From: Bin55 sp963667455
GTDB lineage: Bacteria > Pseudomonadota > Gammaproteobacteria > Pseudomonadales > Azotimanducaceae
Reading direction: 5' to 3'
Assembly (NCBI GenBank): GCA_963667455.2
Contig: CAXXFR010000013.1
Location: forward strand, 310,001-374,000
Length of the DNA stretch: 64,000 nt
Part shown: positions 43,291 to 52,747 of the stretch, one piece after another
Layout: every line of letters starts with the position of its first letter
How positions within the stretch are numbered: the stretch's first letter is position 1
Made by a program: the position numbers and the translations under genes
The notes under the pieces: model-generated
Told to the model about the DNA's origin: nothing
What the model saw: the letters and a program-made list of their open reading frames with translations, nothing else
The model's database searches: none

Positions 43291-44745
43291 ATGCCGAATG
43301 ATTTTGCTTTAGATCTACTGAGGTCGAAACTTCCAAGCCATACGGTAATCGCAGACCGCTATCAGGTGGAACCCTTTGAAACGGATGGACTAACTGCCAT
43401 TCGCCAGAAACCATGGGTCGTTGTACTTGCCGAGTCCGTAGCCCAAGTGAGAACTGTGTTGGGATTTTGTCGCGAATGTCGCATTCCGGTAGTGACCCGT
43501 GGTGCTGGCACCGGGCTATCTGGTGGAGCACGTCCGAACGAAGGAGCTGTACTTCTCGTCTTGACCAAGATGAATCGGATACTGGAGATCGACTTGGACA
43601 GTTGCACGGCCACAGTCGAACCGGGCGTAACAAATCTGTCCATTTCCGAAGCTGTGAAGGACGAAGGCCTCTTCTACGCGCCTGATCCCTCGTCCCAGAT
43701 TGCATGCAGCATCGGCGGCAACGTTGCGGAGAACTCCGGTGGAGTGCACTGTTTGAAGTATGGATTGACATTGCACAACGTCGTAGGACTCAAGGTTCAA
43801 ACCATCGAAGGCGATGAACTGGTGCTGGGTGGCAAGGGCTATGACTCACCTGGCTACGACCTGATGGCACTGTATGTCGGCTCGGAAGGAATGCTGGGTG
43901 TGGTAACAGAAGTCACGGTGAAACTGCTACCCATGCCGACCCACCGTTTTGTTCTTCTAGGTGCGTTCAACCGCTTGGAAGACGCAGGTGACTGCGTTGC
44001 CGGAATCGTCTCGGAAGGATTAGTGCCGGCCGGACTGGAAATGATGGACAAGCTGGCCATTCACGCGGTGGAGGAATTCGCAAACGTCGGCTATCCCACC
44101 GAAGCGGAAGCAATATTGCTGTGCGAATTGGACGGATGCTTGGCAGAGGTCGAGCACCAAGCATCACAAGTGGAGAGCCTAATGCGGTCTTTCAACGCAT
44201 TTGATGTAGACACAGCCAAGGATTCGGAACAGTGCGAGAGACTGTGGCGAGGTCGCAAGGCGGCTTTTCCTGCCGCGGGGCGCATTGCACCGGACTACTA
44301 CTGCATGGACGGGACCATTCCAAGGCACGAGATCGGGAGAGTGCTTCGGTCCATCGCATCGTTGTCCGAGAAATACGGGCTTGCCGTGGCGAATGTGTTT
44401 CACGCGGGCGACGGCAACCTGCACCCGTTGATTCTCTATGACGCTTCGGTTCGAGATGAACAACGCAAAGCCGAGGAATTTGGAGGGGAAATACTGGAAC
44501 GTTGCGTACTGGCCGGCGGAACGATCACGGGAGAGCACGGCGTGGGGATCGAGAAGATCGACCAAATGTGTTCGCAGTTCAACAACGATGAATTGGACCA
44601 GTTCCACAGACTGAGAACCGTGTTTGACAGGTTCGAACTCATGAATCCCGGCAAGGCCATCCCGACGCTTGCTCGTTGTTCGGAGATCGGAGGCATGCAT
44701 GTTCATCGTGGACAGCTTCCTCACCCGGATTTGGAACGTTTTTAG
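43291..44745 (+). CDS. glcD: Glycolate oxidase subunit GlcD
   Basis: A 484-residue FAD-linked oxidase (FAD_binding_4 plus FAD-oxidase C). The FAD domain has PVVTRGAGTGLSGGARPNEG and DPSSQIACSIGGNVAENSGG, the C-terminal domain has GTIPRHEIGR, NVFHAGDGNLHP and GTITGEHGVGIEK. With GlcE and GlcF it oxidises glycolate to glyoxylate at the membrane. D-lactate dehydrogenases share the fold, but the three-gene order glcDEF settles it. Its stop overlaps the glcE GTG as TAGTG. Confidence 0.95.
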   Translation: MPNDFALDLLRSKLPSHTVIADRYQVEPFETDGLTAIRQKPWVVVLAESVAQVRTVLGFCRECRIPVVTRGAGTGLSGGARPNEGAVLLVLTKMNRILEIDLDSCTATVEPGVTNLSISEAVKDEGLFYAPDPSSQIACSIGGNVAENSGGVHCLKYGLTLHNVVGLKVQTIEGDELVLGGKGYDSPGYDLMALYVGSEGMLGVVTEVTVKLLPMPTHRFVLLGAFNRLEDAGDCVAGIVSEGLVPAGLEMMDKLAIHAVEEFANVGYPTEAEAILLCELDGCLAEVEHQASQVESLMRSFNAFDVDTAKDSEQCERLWRGRKAAFPAAGRIAPDYYCMDGTIPRHEIGRVLRSIASLSEKYGLAVANVFHAGDGNLHPLILYDASVRDEQRKAEEFGGEILERCVLAGGTITGEHGVGIEKIDQMCSQFNNDELDQFHRLRTVFDRFELMNPGKAIPTLARCSEIGGMHVHRGQLPHPDLERF

Positions 44746-45764
44746 TGTCCGATCTTGACGACTCTCGGCACCTCCAAAGTGCAGTTGAGCATGCCAGTGC
44801 AGGGAGTGAGGGAATTAGCATCGTGGGACATGGAAGCAAGCCTCAAAGCGCAAATGCCGCTCAACGTAGCTTCATGTCGACCGAGGATCACAGAGGGATC
44901 ATCGAGTACCGCCCAGACGAATTGGTTGTTACGGTTCGTAGCGGGACTCCGTTGGCGGAGTTGAATGAAGTCATTGCGGCGAATGGTCAGATGTTTGCTT
45001 TCGAACCCCCACTTTATGGGGGCCGAGGAACCATTGGAGGAGCTATTGCCAGCGGTTTGTCGGGTCCCGGTCGTCCGTGGTATGGATCGTTGCGTGAGAG
45101 TTTGCTGGGAGTCGAAATCGTCAACGGCCTGGGTCAGCGTTTGAAGTTTGGAGGCAAGGTCATAAAGAATGTCGCTGGCTTCGACGTGTCTCGCCTGTTC
45201 GCTGGTTCGTGGGGAACGCTAGGCGTAATTCTTAGTGCCAGTCTTCGTTTGTGGCCAATGCCGAAGACCACTCAGACCGTCAGCCGGAATTGTTCGGATG
45301 TCGATGCTTTTCAAATCGTTTCCGAGTATCGACGGAAGCCTTCGACTTTATCGGGAACGTGCTATATGGATGGCCACTTGCATCTACGATTCTCAGGTGC
45401 CGCTCCAAGTGTGGAGGCGGATGTGGGAGATGGATCCGAACAGACAGGCAGTTTCTCGTGGAGTTTGTTGAGGGATCATGCTCTGGATTTCTTTGAGGAA
45501 TCCAGTCCGCTTTGGAGGATCTCGCTCAATCGCGGGGCGTTCTTTGAGAATGCCGATGAGCTGTCGATTGTGACGGAGTGGGGAGGAAGTCTGGTATGGG
45601 CAAAGACCGAGTCGCAAGATCCGCCTACAGTCAGAAACACCAGCCACCAGATTTCTGCGTTTCGACATTTGCCTACCCAGCCGAGCTCGTCTGGCAAGTA
45701 CGCCGAAAGATTGAAGCAGGCATTCGATCCGAAGGGTGTTTTTAGTTCCTCGCTGGTCTTGTAA
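44745..45764 (+). CDS. glcE: Glycolate oxidase FAD-binding subunit GlcE
   Basis: A 339-residue FAD-binding subunit, short relative to GlcD since it lacks the full C-terminal domain. Visible motifs are ISIVGHGSKPQ, VTVRSGTPLAELNEVIAANGQ, FEPPLYGGRGTIGGAIASGLSGP and KVIKNVAGFDVSRLFAGSWG. I start it at GTG 44745, which overlaps the glcD stop; the longer frame from 44676 duplicates glcD coding sequence. It ends with DPKGVFSSSLVL and its TAA overlaps the glcF ATG. Confidence 0.94.
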   Translation: MSDLDDSRHLQSAVEHASAGSEGISIVGHGSKPQSANAAQRSFMSTEDHRGIIEYRPDELVVTVRSGTPLAELNEVIAANGQMFAFEPPLYGGRGTIGGAIASGLSGPGRPWYGSLRESLLGVEIVNGLGQRLKFGGKVIKNVAGFDVSRLFAGSWGTLGVILSASLRLWPMPKTTQTVSRNCSDVDAFQIVSEYRRKPSTLSGTCYMDGHLHLRFSGAAPSVEADVGDGSEQTGSFSWSLLRDHALDFFEESSPLWRISLNRGAFFENADELSIVTEWGGSLVWAKTESQDPPTVRNTSHQISAFRHLPTQPSSSGKYAERLKQAFDPKGVFSSSLVL

Positions 45765-46933
45765 TGCGTACGCAACTCGCCCCGACACTATCCAAAGATG
45801 CGGACGCGCAACGGGCAGTCGAAGTCATTCGAAAGTGCGTTCACTGTGGGTTTTGCAATGCTACGTGTCCAACGTTTCGACACTTTGGCGATGAGCTTTA
45901 CGGTCCACGAGGTCGCATCTATCTGGTAAAGGGATTGTTGGAACGCAATGAGTCCAACGATGCGATCGAAGACAGTCTCTCGCTGTGTCTCACATGTCGA
46001 GCCTGTGAGACCACATGTCCGTCTGGCGTCGAGTACGGCGAGCTTGCGGAATACGCTCGAACTTCCATCGCTCGGCAAGGAAGGAAGCAAACGGCACTTG
46101 AGAAGTGGTTGCTCCGCGTAGTTCCGAATCCTCGCAGGTTTCGAACGCTTTACCGACTCGGAAGAATGTTTAGAGCATTCGCGCCCGCTTCGCTTAAGGA
46201 ATCGTTGAAGAAGAAACTCCCTCCCTCCATGAAGCCGCCGATTGGAAACGGTCCAGTGGTCTTGCTGCAGGGCTGTGTTCAGCGAGTTCTGGCTCCTCAA
46301 ACCGTAGCTCACCTGGCAAAGTTGCTGACTGAACTTGGAATTGGTTTTCGTACGGCTCAGTCAGAGACTTGTTGCGGTGCGTTGCATCTGCATCTCGGTC
46401 ACCGCGAAGAAGCTGAGAAGCTGATGAGGGCGAATATCGAAGGCATCGGTTTACGCGAGGACGAAAGGGTTGTTTCTACCACTAGCGGATGTGGTACGAC
46501 GCTCGTCGACTATGGTCGGCACTTGAACGGAGAGCCCGGAGCGGTTGTGTTTTCAAATTCGTTTCAAGATGTGTCTGAATTGCTCAGCGCGTATGAATTC
46601 AAGCGCGCGTTGAGTGTTCGGCGAATCGCGTTTCAAGCCCCTTGCTCATTGCAGCACGGACTCAAGATCAAGGGGACAGTGGAGAGACTGTTGCAGCGTG
46701 CAGGCTACGAACTGTGTCCAGTTGCCAACGAGGAGCAATGTTGCGGTTCTGCGGGTAGCTTTTCGTTCTTGCAACCCGACGTAGCCAAGGATCTGCGACG
46801 CAAGAAGGTCGAATCGTTGCTGAAGCACGGTCCAGAACTGATTGCCACGGCCAACGTGGGGTGTCAATTGCACTTGGAAGTGGGACAGAACCTGCCCGTC
46901 AAACACTGGATCGAGCTACTCGAGTGCGCCTGA
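45764..46933 (+). CDS. glcF: Glycolate oxidase iron-sulfur subunit GlcF
   Basis: A 389-residue iron-sulfur protein with two N-terminal 4Fe-4S motifs (CVHCGFCNATCPT and CLTCRACETTCPSG) and two CCG domains (ETCCGALHLHLG and QCCGSAGSFSF) typical of GlcF and heterodisulfide-reductase-like subunits. It passes electrons from the flavin subunits to the quinone pool. Start ATG overlaps the glcE stop. glcDEF is a compact operon without the glcC regulator or a malate synthase nearby. Confidence 0.95.
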   Translation: MRTQLAPTLSKDADAQRAVEVIRKCVHCGFCNATCPTFRHFGDELYGPRGRIYLVKGLLERNESNDAIEDSLSLCLTCRACETTCPSGVEYGELAEYARTSIARQGRKQTALEKWLLRVVPNPRRFRTLYRLGRMFRAFAPASLKESLKKKLPPSMKPPIGNGPVVLLQGCVQRVLAPQTVAHLAKLLTELGIGFRTAQSETCCGALHLHLGHREEAEKLMRANIEGIGLREDERVVSTTSGCGTTLVDYGRHLNGEPGAVVFSNSFQDVSELLSAYEFKRALSVRRIAFQAPCSLQHGLKIKGTVERLLQRAGYELCPVANEEQCCGSAGSFSFLQPDVAKDLRRKKVESLLKHGPELIATANVGCQLHLEVGQNLPVKHWIELLECA

Positions 46934-47110
46934 GCACGCCGGTACTGACCGAGAGTCCAACTTCCGAGATGTAGGCCGCGCAGGTCCAAGGAAATAAGCT
47001 AGCTGATAGCCGTTACAGCAATCGAATCAGCAAAGATCAAGTGAGCTGGATACCGGCATTCCCGATGAAGACTACCGTTGCGAAAACGACTCTATTGAGG
47101 CTTGTTGGAC

Positions 47111-48618
47111 GTGTTTAGCAAACGCAGGGTGATTTGGACAGCAAGCGGTGTTGTCGTATTGGTCTTGGCAATTGCCACATTCTTGTTGTTGAGTCAGCAT
47201 GGCGTCAATGATCCAGGCAATGTCGCCGAATTGCTCGAATTGAACACTGAAGACAGTCTGACAAACGATCCCCTTACACCTGAAATCGACCTAACCGCAG
47301 ATGCGACTTTGGTCGAAGCAGAGGTAGAAGTTGACGTTCGAGTGGCATGCCATGATCCACTAGGCGAGTTCTCCGAGGAGTGCTTGCTAGCTCTCGATGC
47401 GTACTTTCTGGACAAACCATTCGTCTGGAGAAACTTCGATTGGCTTCCTGTATTGATGACTTTCCGTCGTGTGTTCTCTGATCCAGTTGGAGATAGAGAT
47501 CGGATTCTCGCCGCACTGGAAAAACCAGAGTGTCGATTGGAGGAGGGTGAAATTCGGTGGGATCTTAAAGAGTCCTGTCATGCAGAGTCTCTTGCCAACT
47601 ATGCGAACCTAGTCTTGTACTGTCAGGACTCGGGAGATGAATTCACTGTTACTTCGGAAGATCTTGTCGATTTCTCGGGCGAAGGCGACATGGACATTCG
47701 GAGAGTTCGGTTTGAGAAGTATGACACTTGGTGGAATGATGGACGATTTGAGGAACAAAGCAGGTGGGCAGGAGAGAGTCTTCTCAAGAAACGATGGCTA
47801 ATCGAGAGAGCGTGTGTTCGCCAAGACATTGAAGAAGCCAGTTGGTACAACATGCCGGATGGAGAGTTAGGAGAAGTTCTGAGAGATAACGGAAAGAGAC
47901 TGGAGTTGTTTTCAGAGGAGTGGGACGACCCTTGGATGGAACTCTTTTTCCTTGAATTGGCCGCTATATCTGGAGCAGATACAACAGTAAGAACCCCTTT
48001 CGGCCCTACCGATGCGTTCAACGTGCTACAGGCACTCGCAGCACGACTCGGAGACGAATGGGCGGCAAGCGTCTACCATGCCAGCGTCGACGACGATGAT
48101 TGGAACATCCATGAAGCAAGAAACATACCTTGGAAGGAACATGTGGGAACCATGCACGTATTCTTGACGAGGATAGGAGGAGCTTCGTTTCATGGTGGAG
48201 AAAGAGCAAGGTTGCGAATGAAGTACGCAGATGCCCGCAGAAAGCTATACCCTCGAGTCGAAGCAATGGGTGAGAGCTTCTTGAAGGAATACGAAGAGGA
48301 ACGAACCAGTGCCGTGGCTTTCGGCCTTTACGCGGGGGGGGGGAATTGCAACAGGCGGGCGTGGAAGTTGATCTGGATCGACTAGTGGAGTATGTCTGCG
48401 GCCCAAATTGGAGGTATGCAACGGAAAACTGCCAGGATGTCATTTCCAGTCTGAAAGACACCTACAGCTCATCCGACCAATATTTCTGGCACCGTGTCTC
48501 GCAGTTCGAAGCTCGGGCGATAGCGCTGGGTCTCTACGACAATGAGCCGAGTTTCCGCGATTCCGATTGGGAAGAACAAGACCTTGGTGTCGCAGATCCG
48601 CTAGATCTTGACGAATAG
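47111..48618 (+). CDS. Unrecognised anchored protein, interrupted at a G10 tract
   Basis: An acidic, cysteine-containing protein with one N-terminal membrane anchor (VIWTASGVVVLVLAIATFLLL), so the bulk faces the periplasm. No family recognised. As read the frame stops at 48385 (about 424 residues). It crosses a run of ten G at 48334-48343; with eight or eleven G the frame continues as ELQQAGVEVDLDRLVEYVCG and reaches a TAG at 48618, giving about 502 residues that keep the same Glu/Asp/Trp/Cys composition. GTG 47111 is preferred as start (GAGG ten bases upstream); TTG 47102 and 47105 are alternatives. Either a sequencing indel or a phase-variable tract. Confidence 0.65.
48334..48343. repeat. 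Homopolymer of ten G inside a coding region
   Basis: The only G run of this length I noticed in the window. It lies near the 3' end of the unrecognised anchored protein and sets its reading frame: ten G gives a stop after about 14 further codons, while eight or eleven G restores a further 80 codons. Confidence 0.85.
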
Positions 48619-48771
48619 GCAAATTTCAGGGTGCGTAAATAGCGTGGGACGAGGCGGAAACTGCAGTTCCCAATGATTTTGCTCCCGGTTGAACGAGACG
48701 GTTCATCTTGCGTCCGAAATTGAATCCAACAGTAGCCGAGGCCTAATTCAGCTAGGAAAGGCGGCTAATCC

Positions 48772-49641
48772 CTAAGAGCTTTCTTCTTCCGCTTGTGTCT
48801 CATCGGATTCCTCCGACTCTGCTGGCTCCGGTGAACCGTCAGATTCTGCGTCGCTGTCCTCGAGTAGCCCATCCAGGTAATCGGTAACAGTGTCAGTTTC
48901 CTCGCTTGGATCGATGTCAGACTCGGAGTTGGACTCCGACTCTTCTTCCTCGGGGACCTCGACCGGAAGTTCACCACTTCGAATCATCGCTATGACGTTG
49001 TCGATCTTGCGAATGGTCCCACCTGGTGTCTCCGCCGGTGGAATCACATACTTGTTGGCCACTAAGATGGCTGGAACTGCCGCCACACCTAGCTCTCTGA
49101 CGAACTGTTCGTTGGTATCCCGCAATTGGATCAACCGAGGACTTTGAACCAAGTTTAGAAACTGTTCAGCGGTGATTTCGTCGCCATCCAGGAATTCCGC
49201 AAAGCCCTGAGCCGTCTCAAGAGACTTGGGGTTTCGTTCCATTTCTTGAAAGACTCTCGGTCCGATCTCAACATCCAAGTTTCGTTGCGCTAGCGCGAGG
49301 TGAGTAAGCGCAAGCAATCGTATCTGTGCGGATCGAGCAACGATGTGTATACGGCGAAACTCAACATCATCCGGAAGGGAGTCGGCCCACTCATTCAATG
49401 GCGGATCGAGCTGTCCGCAGATTGGGCATGCGTAAGAGAAGAATTCAATGACTTCGATTGGATCCGTCTGAATCTCGCGGCCCGTAATGTCCAAATACGG
49501 CCGGTCATCTCCTGATTCGAGCCAACCGAGTGCGTAGAGAACGCTGTAGCCCAATACCACAATGACGATTAGGGCTATAGCTCCGAGGATGATATTGCGG
49601 ACAACATCGACGTTGGATCCGTGCTTCTTGCGCTGCGCCAT
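48772..49641 (-). CDS. Membrane-anchored DsbA-like thiol-disulfide protein with acidic tail
   Basis: A 289-residue protein with an N-terminal membrane anchor (NIILGAIALIVIVVLGYSVLYALGW in part, residues about 16-40) rather than a cleaved signal, a DsbA-type thioredoxin fold with active site CPIC (Cys72, Cys75; DsbA itself has CPHC), the inserted helical domain, and the cis-Pro loop GVAAVPAIL. After about residue 228 there is a strongly acidic Glu/Ser/Asp tail of some 60 residues. It probably oxidises or isomerises exported proteins; the Ile in CPIC would change its redox potential. The partner DsbB is not nearby. Confidence 0.85.
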   Translation of the reverse strand: MAQRKKHGSNVDVVRNIILGAIALIVIVVLGYSVLYALGWLESGDDRPYLDITGREIQTDPIEVIEFFSYACPICGQLDPPLNEWADSLPDDVEFRRIHIVARSAQIRLLALTHLALAQRNLDVEIGPRVFQEMERNPKSLETAQGFAEFLDGDEITAEQFLNLVQSPRLIQLRDTNEQFVRELGVAAVPAILVANKYVIPPAETPGGTIRKIDNVIAMIRSGELPVEVPEEEESESNSESDIDPSEETDTVTDYLDGLLEDSDAESDGSPEPAESEESDETQAEEESS

Positions 49642-49891
49642 GCTTGCTGTTCACTCAATCTTGAGGACTGAAGTAGTGTTGATCCCCTGGGAAGGATTTC
49701 TGAGACGAAATGACTTCCAAACGGTTGAAAAGTAGAGTACCAAACGCACCGAGTATTCGGTGCACGAGACAACCCGCGCCATTGGGTGTCAAAGTTGTGC
49801 TTAGTTGATGAACTATTATTGCGATGCTTGTCTGACTGATGTGTTCCAGTCCAAGCGATTCCTTACCGCAAACGCGCTACCAACTAAAACC

Positions 49892-50146
49892 ATGAGCGAC
49901 AAATTCGTACTGTACCAAGACCCTTGGTGCCCCTTCTGCGGACGGGTAACCAGCTTCATGCAGTCCAATCAGATTTCAATTCCGATAAAGGACACCGCGA
50001 AGGACATGGATGCCTACAGGGAGCTGGTTCAAGGAGGAGGTAGGGCAACAGTCCCGTGCCTTCGAATCACCGCAGAAGACGAATCGGTAAGCTGGCTCTA
50101 CGAATCCGCCGACATCATCGACCTGTTGCGCCGCGAATTGACCTGA
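49892..50146 (+). CDS. Glutaredoxin-like protein
   Basis: An 84-residue thioredoxin-fold protein with active site DPWCPFCGRV near residues 9-18, cis-Pro in ATVPCLRI and a C-terminal helix ESADIIDLLRRELT. This is the monothiol/dithiol glutaredoxin or GST N-terminal type; the two cysteines suggest dithiol activity. ATG 49892 (MSDKFVLYQD) is chosen over the open frame at 49805, whose extra residues have no match. Divergent from the DsbA-like gene. Confidence 0.87.
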   Translation: MSDKFVLYQDPWCPFCGRVTSFMQSNQISIPIKDTAKDMDAYRELVQGGGRATVPCLRITAEDESVSWLYESADIIDLLRRELT

Positions 50147-50168
50147 AGGGTTAGATTCTTGGCTCAGT

Positions 50169-51224
50169 TCAGTCTTCGTTCATGGACTGAACGATGGACC
50201 AAGCAAGTTCGGATCGCTCCCTTGCCGCCCCTTCATACTCCAGTGCAGTCTCCGAACTAGCGTTGCCATCAAGGCCTCGCTTGTAGACGCCTTGAATGAT
50301 CCCTGCGGATCGAAACAGATTGAAAGCTACATAGAAGAGCCAATTCTCGATCGGCTGTCTCTGCGCGAACTGACAGTAGGCATCTACGAGCTCCATTTCA
50401 GTCGGAATTCCCAATTCCTCAAGGTCGGCACCCGCAATCATGCCGGGCTTCTTCGACGCTGGTGAGTGGTACTCCTGACACCAGTAGCCCAGATCGGCCA
50501 TCCCGTCTCCCAAGGTGCAGAGCTCCCAATCCAAGACGGCCACGACTCGTGGCTCTGTCTCGTGGAGTAGAACGTTGCCCATTCGGTAGTCTCCATGAAC
50601 GATTCTTGGAGGAGTTTGATCGGGCAGGTTGTCTGGTAGCCACTCAATCAGTGAGTCCATCGCTTCGATGGTTTCGGTTTGGGATGCAATGTATTGCTTG
50701 CTCCAGCGCGACACTTGTCGAGCGAAGTAGTTTCCTGGTCTGCCAAAGTCGTCCAGTCCGACGCTTTGGGGATCCACCGCGTGAAGTCGAGCAAGAATTC
50801 GCGCCATATCCATGTACACATCCCAGCGATCCTGCTTTGACAGTTCGGGAAGCGCGGTAGTCGTGTACAACCTGCCTTCGACCATTTCCATGATGTAGAA
50901 CTTGGTTCCAATAACGCTGGAGTCTTCGCACAGTGCAAGCATCTGTGGAACCGGGAGGGAAGTGGAACGCAAGGCATGCATCACCCGATGCTCGCGGTCG
51001 ACTTGGTGTGCAGAGGGAAGGAGAATGCCTGGCGGTTGCTTGCGTAGTACGTAGCGGCCGGTTGCCGACTCAATCAGAAAGGTCGGATTGCTTTGCCCAC
51101 CGTCGAACTGACGGATGGTGAACGGACCTCGATATCCTTCAATGTTGGCGTCAAGAAAGCGACCAAGCGAGAAAAGATCGAATTCGTGTCCCTTGCGAAT
51201 AGGAGTGAGTATGACTTCACTCAT
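50169..51224 (-). CDS. APH-family phosphotransferase, ACAD10-like
   Basis: A 351-residue aminoglycoside-phosphotransferase-fold kinase of the group associated with acyl-CoA dehydrogenases. Motifs: GGQSNPTFLIES (nucleotide loop), YVLRKQPPGILLPSAHQVDRE (Lys), IVHGDYRMGNVLLHE (catalytic HxDxxxxN) and VLDWELCTLGDGMADLGYW (metal Asp). In ACAD10/11 such domains phosphorylate 4-hydroxyacyl-CoA, so a role in hydroxy-fatty-acid degradation is plausible here; resistance is unlikely. Its ATG lies directly after the stop of a 58-residue membrane protein on the same strand. Confidence 0.88.
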   Translation of the reverse strand: MSEVILTPIRKGHEFDLFSLGRFLDANIEGYRGPFTIRQFDGGQSNPTFLIESATGRYVLRKQPPGILLPSAHQVDREHRVMHALRSTSLPVPQMLALCEDSSVIGTKFYIMEMVEGRLYTTTALPELSKQDRWDVYMDMARILARLHAVDPQSVGLDDFGRPGNYFARQVSRWSKQYIASQTETIEAMDSLIEWLPDNLPDQTPPRIVHGDYRMGNVLLHETEPRVVAVLDWELCTLGDGMADLGYWCQEYHSPASKKPGMIAGADLEELGIPTEMELVDAYCQFAQRQPIENWLFYVAFNLFRSAGIIQGVYKRGLDGNASSETALEYEGAARERSELAWSIVQSMNED

Positions 51225-51401
51225 TCAGTGAGGCTCTGCTTTCTTGGAATCCGGGGTTGCGGAGACCGATTCACTCGTTTGCACAGAGTCACTGAACAAG
51301 TTGTCGGGACGCAGTCCTCGCTTCTGCTGGATGCTATACCACAGAATCGCAAAATGAATCGCCAACAAGGCTATAACAATGGCTGTGATAGCCGCCTCCA
51401 C
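51225..51401 (-). CDS. Small single-pass membrane protein (58 residues)
   Basis: A short gene. From GTG 51401 it encodes 58 residues: a hydrophobic segment EAAITAIVIALLAIHFAILWY (in part), then a basic QQKRG and a polar Ser/Asp-rich tail ending KKAEPH. AGGAG lies six bases before the GTG, an excellent ribosome site. Its TGA abuts the ATG of the APH-family kinase, so the two are likely co-translated. I recognise no family. It may anchor or regulate the kinase, which is inference. Confidence 0.72.
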   Translation of the reverse strand: MEAAITAIVIALLAIHFAILWYSIQQKRGLRPDNLFSDSVQTSESVSATPDSKKAEPH

Positions 51402-51549
51402 TTGAACTCCTAGTGTGTGAGAACTGAGGGCGAGCGTAAGCTAGAACAAGAACGCTGTTTCTGCATTTTACGATGCGCGGCAATGTGCTGTTCTGCACGA
51501 CAAGGTACATTCATGGCTGCGAAATGAAGGTGTTTTTCAGGAGAGAGCA

Positions 51550-52650
51550 ATGAAGATAACGGACATTACCTATACCCCACTTACGATTGGCAAGTCTCTG
51601 ATTCGAGTCGAGACTGACGCTGGAATCGAAGGATGGTCTGAAGGACCTGGGCAGGGGCGATCCAAAGGCTGGTCAGTATTCCAGTCGTACTTGGAGAACC
51701 GCATCAAACCCGCTTTGATCGGCGAAGACCCTCGACAGATTGAACGTCATTGGGAAACTTTGGCTTTGGGAAAAGATGAAGTGTTCTTCAAGCTTCCCGG
51801 GGCAGTGGTGGGCGTAATCGATGTTGCACTGTGGGATCTGTTGGGAAAAGCCACATCGCTTCCCGTTCATGCATTGATGGGTGGGGCTGCCCGAAAGCAG
51901 ATTGATCTCTACTGGTCGGTCGGTTCGGGTTGGCGATTGGAGCCCGAACAGATGTTGCAATTGGTGAAGACCGGTTGGGAAAAGGGATTCCGTGCGTTCA
52001 AGATCCGTATGGACTGGCGCGGATGGAGACAAGATGCCGACCCGCTTCGCGACCGAGCACACTATGACATCGTTCGAGATTTTCTTCCCCAAGATGTGTA
52101 CATGGGATTTGACGTCAACAACGGTTACTCCGTCTCGACGGCTATTCAACAAGGCAGATACTTTGAAGAGAAGGGACTCGACCACTACGAAGAGCCCATT
52201 CCTCACAATGACCTTCCAGGATTGCGGCAGGTTGCCGATGCGTTGGATGTTGCAGTCTCCGCGGGGGAACAGGATGCCTATCGCTGGTGGTTCCACCAGC
52301 TTGTCTTACTTGGAAATCCCGACATTCTTCAGCCTGACATCTTGAATGCCGGAGGCCCCACGGAAGTCAAGCGGATCTACGACATGGCCACCACGCTCGA
52401 CAAGCCGATCATGCCGCACTCTCCACAAGCTGGAATCAACAGCATTGCTTCGATGCACGTCTACTCGACCATACAAAACGCTGTGCGCCCGCACGAGTAT
52501 TCGGAGGAATTTGCTGGTCCCTTGGACGACTTGGCAGACTTATACGGCGAGTGGGTCCTTCCGAAGGATGGACGCATCCAGCTACGCGACACTCCAGGAT
52601 TGGGGATCGAACTGAATGAAACGGCTGTTCAACGACTAAAGCAAACTTGA
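51550..52650 (+). CDS. Enolase-superfamily (mandelate racemase/MLE) protein
   Basis: A 366-residue TIM-barrel enzyme of the mandelate-racemase or galactonate-dehydratase-like group. The capping domain starts MKITDITYTPLTIG. The catalytic barrel keeps FRAFKIRMDW (K-x-R), VYMGFDVNNGY (first metal ligand Asp), HYEEPIP (second, Glu), AVSAGEQD (third, Glu) and MPHSPQAGINSIAS (His). All three metal ligands are present, unlike the other enolase-superfamily protein of this window. Likely an acid-sugar dehydratase; substrate unknown. ATG 51550 follows AGGAGAG. Confidence 0.9.
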   Translation: MKITDITYTPLTIGKSLIRVETDAGIEGWSEGPGQGRSKGWSVFQSYLENRIKPALIGEDPRQIERHWETLALGKDEVFFKLPGAVVGVIDVALWDLLGKATSLPVHALMGGAARKQIDLYWSVGSGWRLEPEQMLQLVKTGWEKGFRAFKIRMDWRGWRQDADPLRDRAHYDIVRDFLPQDVYMGFDVNNGYSVSTAIQQGRYFEEKGLDHYEEPIPHNDLPGLRQVADALDVAVSAGEQDAYRWWFHQLVLLGNPDILQPDILNAGGPTEVKRIYDMATTLDKPIMPHSPQAGINSIASMHVYSTIQNAVRPHEYSEEFAGPLDDLADLYGEWVLPKDGRIQLRDTPGLGIELNETAVQRLKQT

Positions 52651-52683
52651 GATGTGCCGCCCCAAGCCAAATGACAATTGATG

Positions 52684-52712
52684 TTGAATATGGCTTGCCG
52701 AATCGCTATCAT
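52684..52712 (+). promoter_or_regulatory. Candidate sigma-70 promoter for rplM-rpsI
   Basis: TTGAAT (52684-52689) and TATCAT (52707-52712) with the ideal 17-base spacer, about 35 bases before the rplM GTG, in the only gap upstream of the ribosomal operon. Confidence 0.55.
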
Positions 52713-52747
52713 TCGCAACCGATTCCCGTGCTCGGACTGGACTTGTC

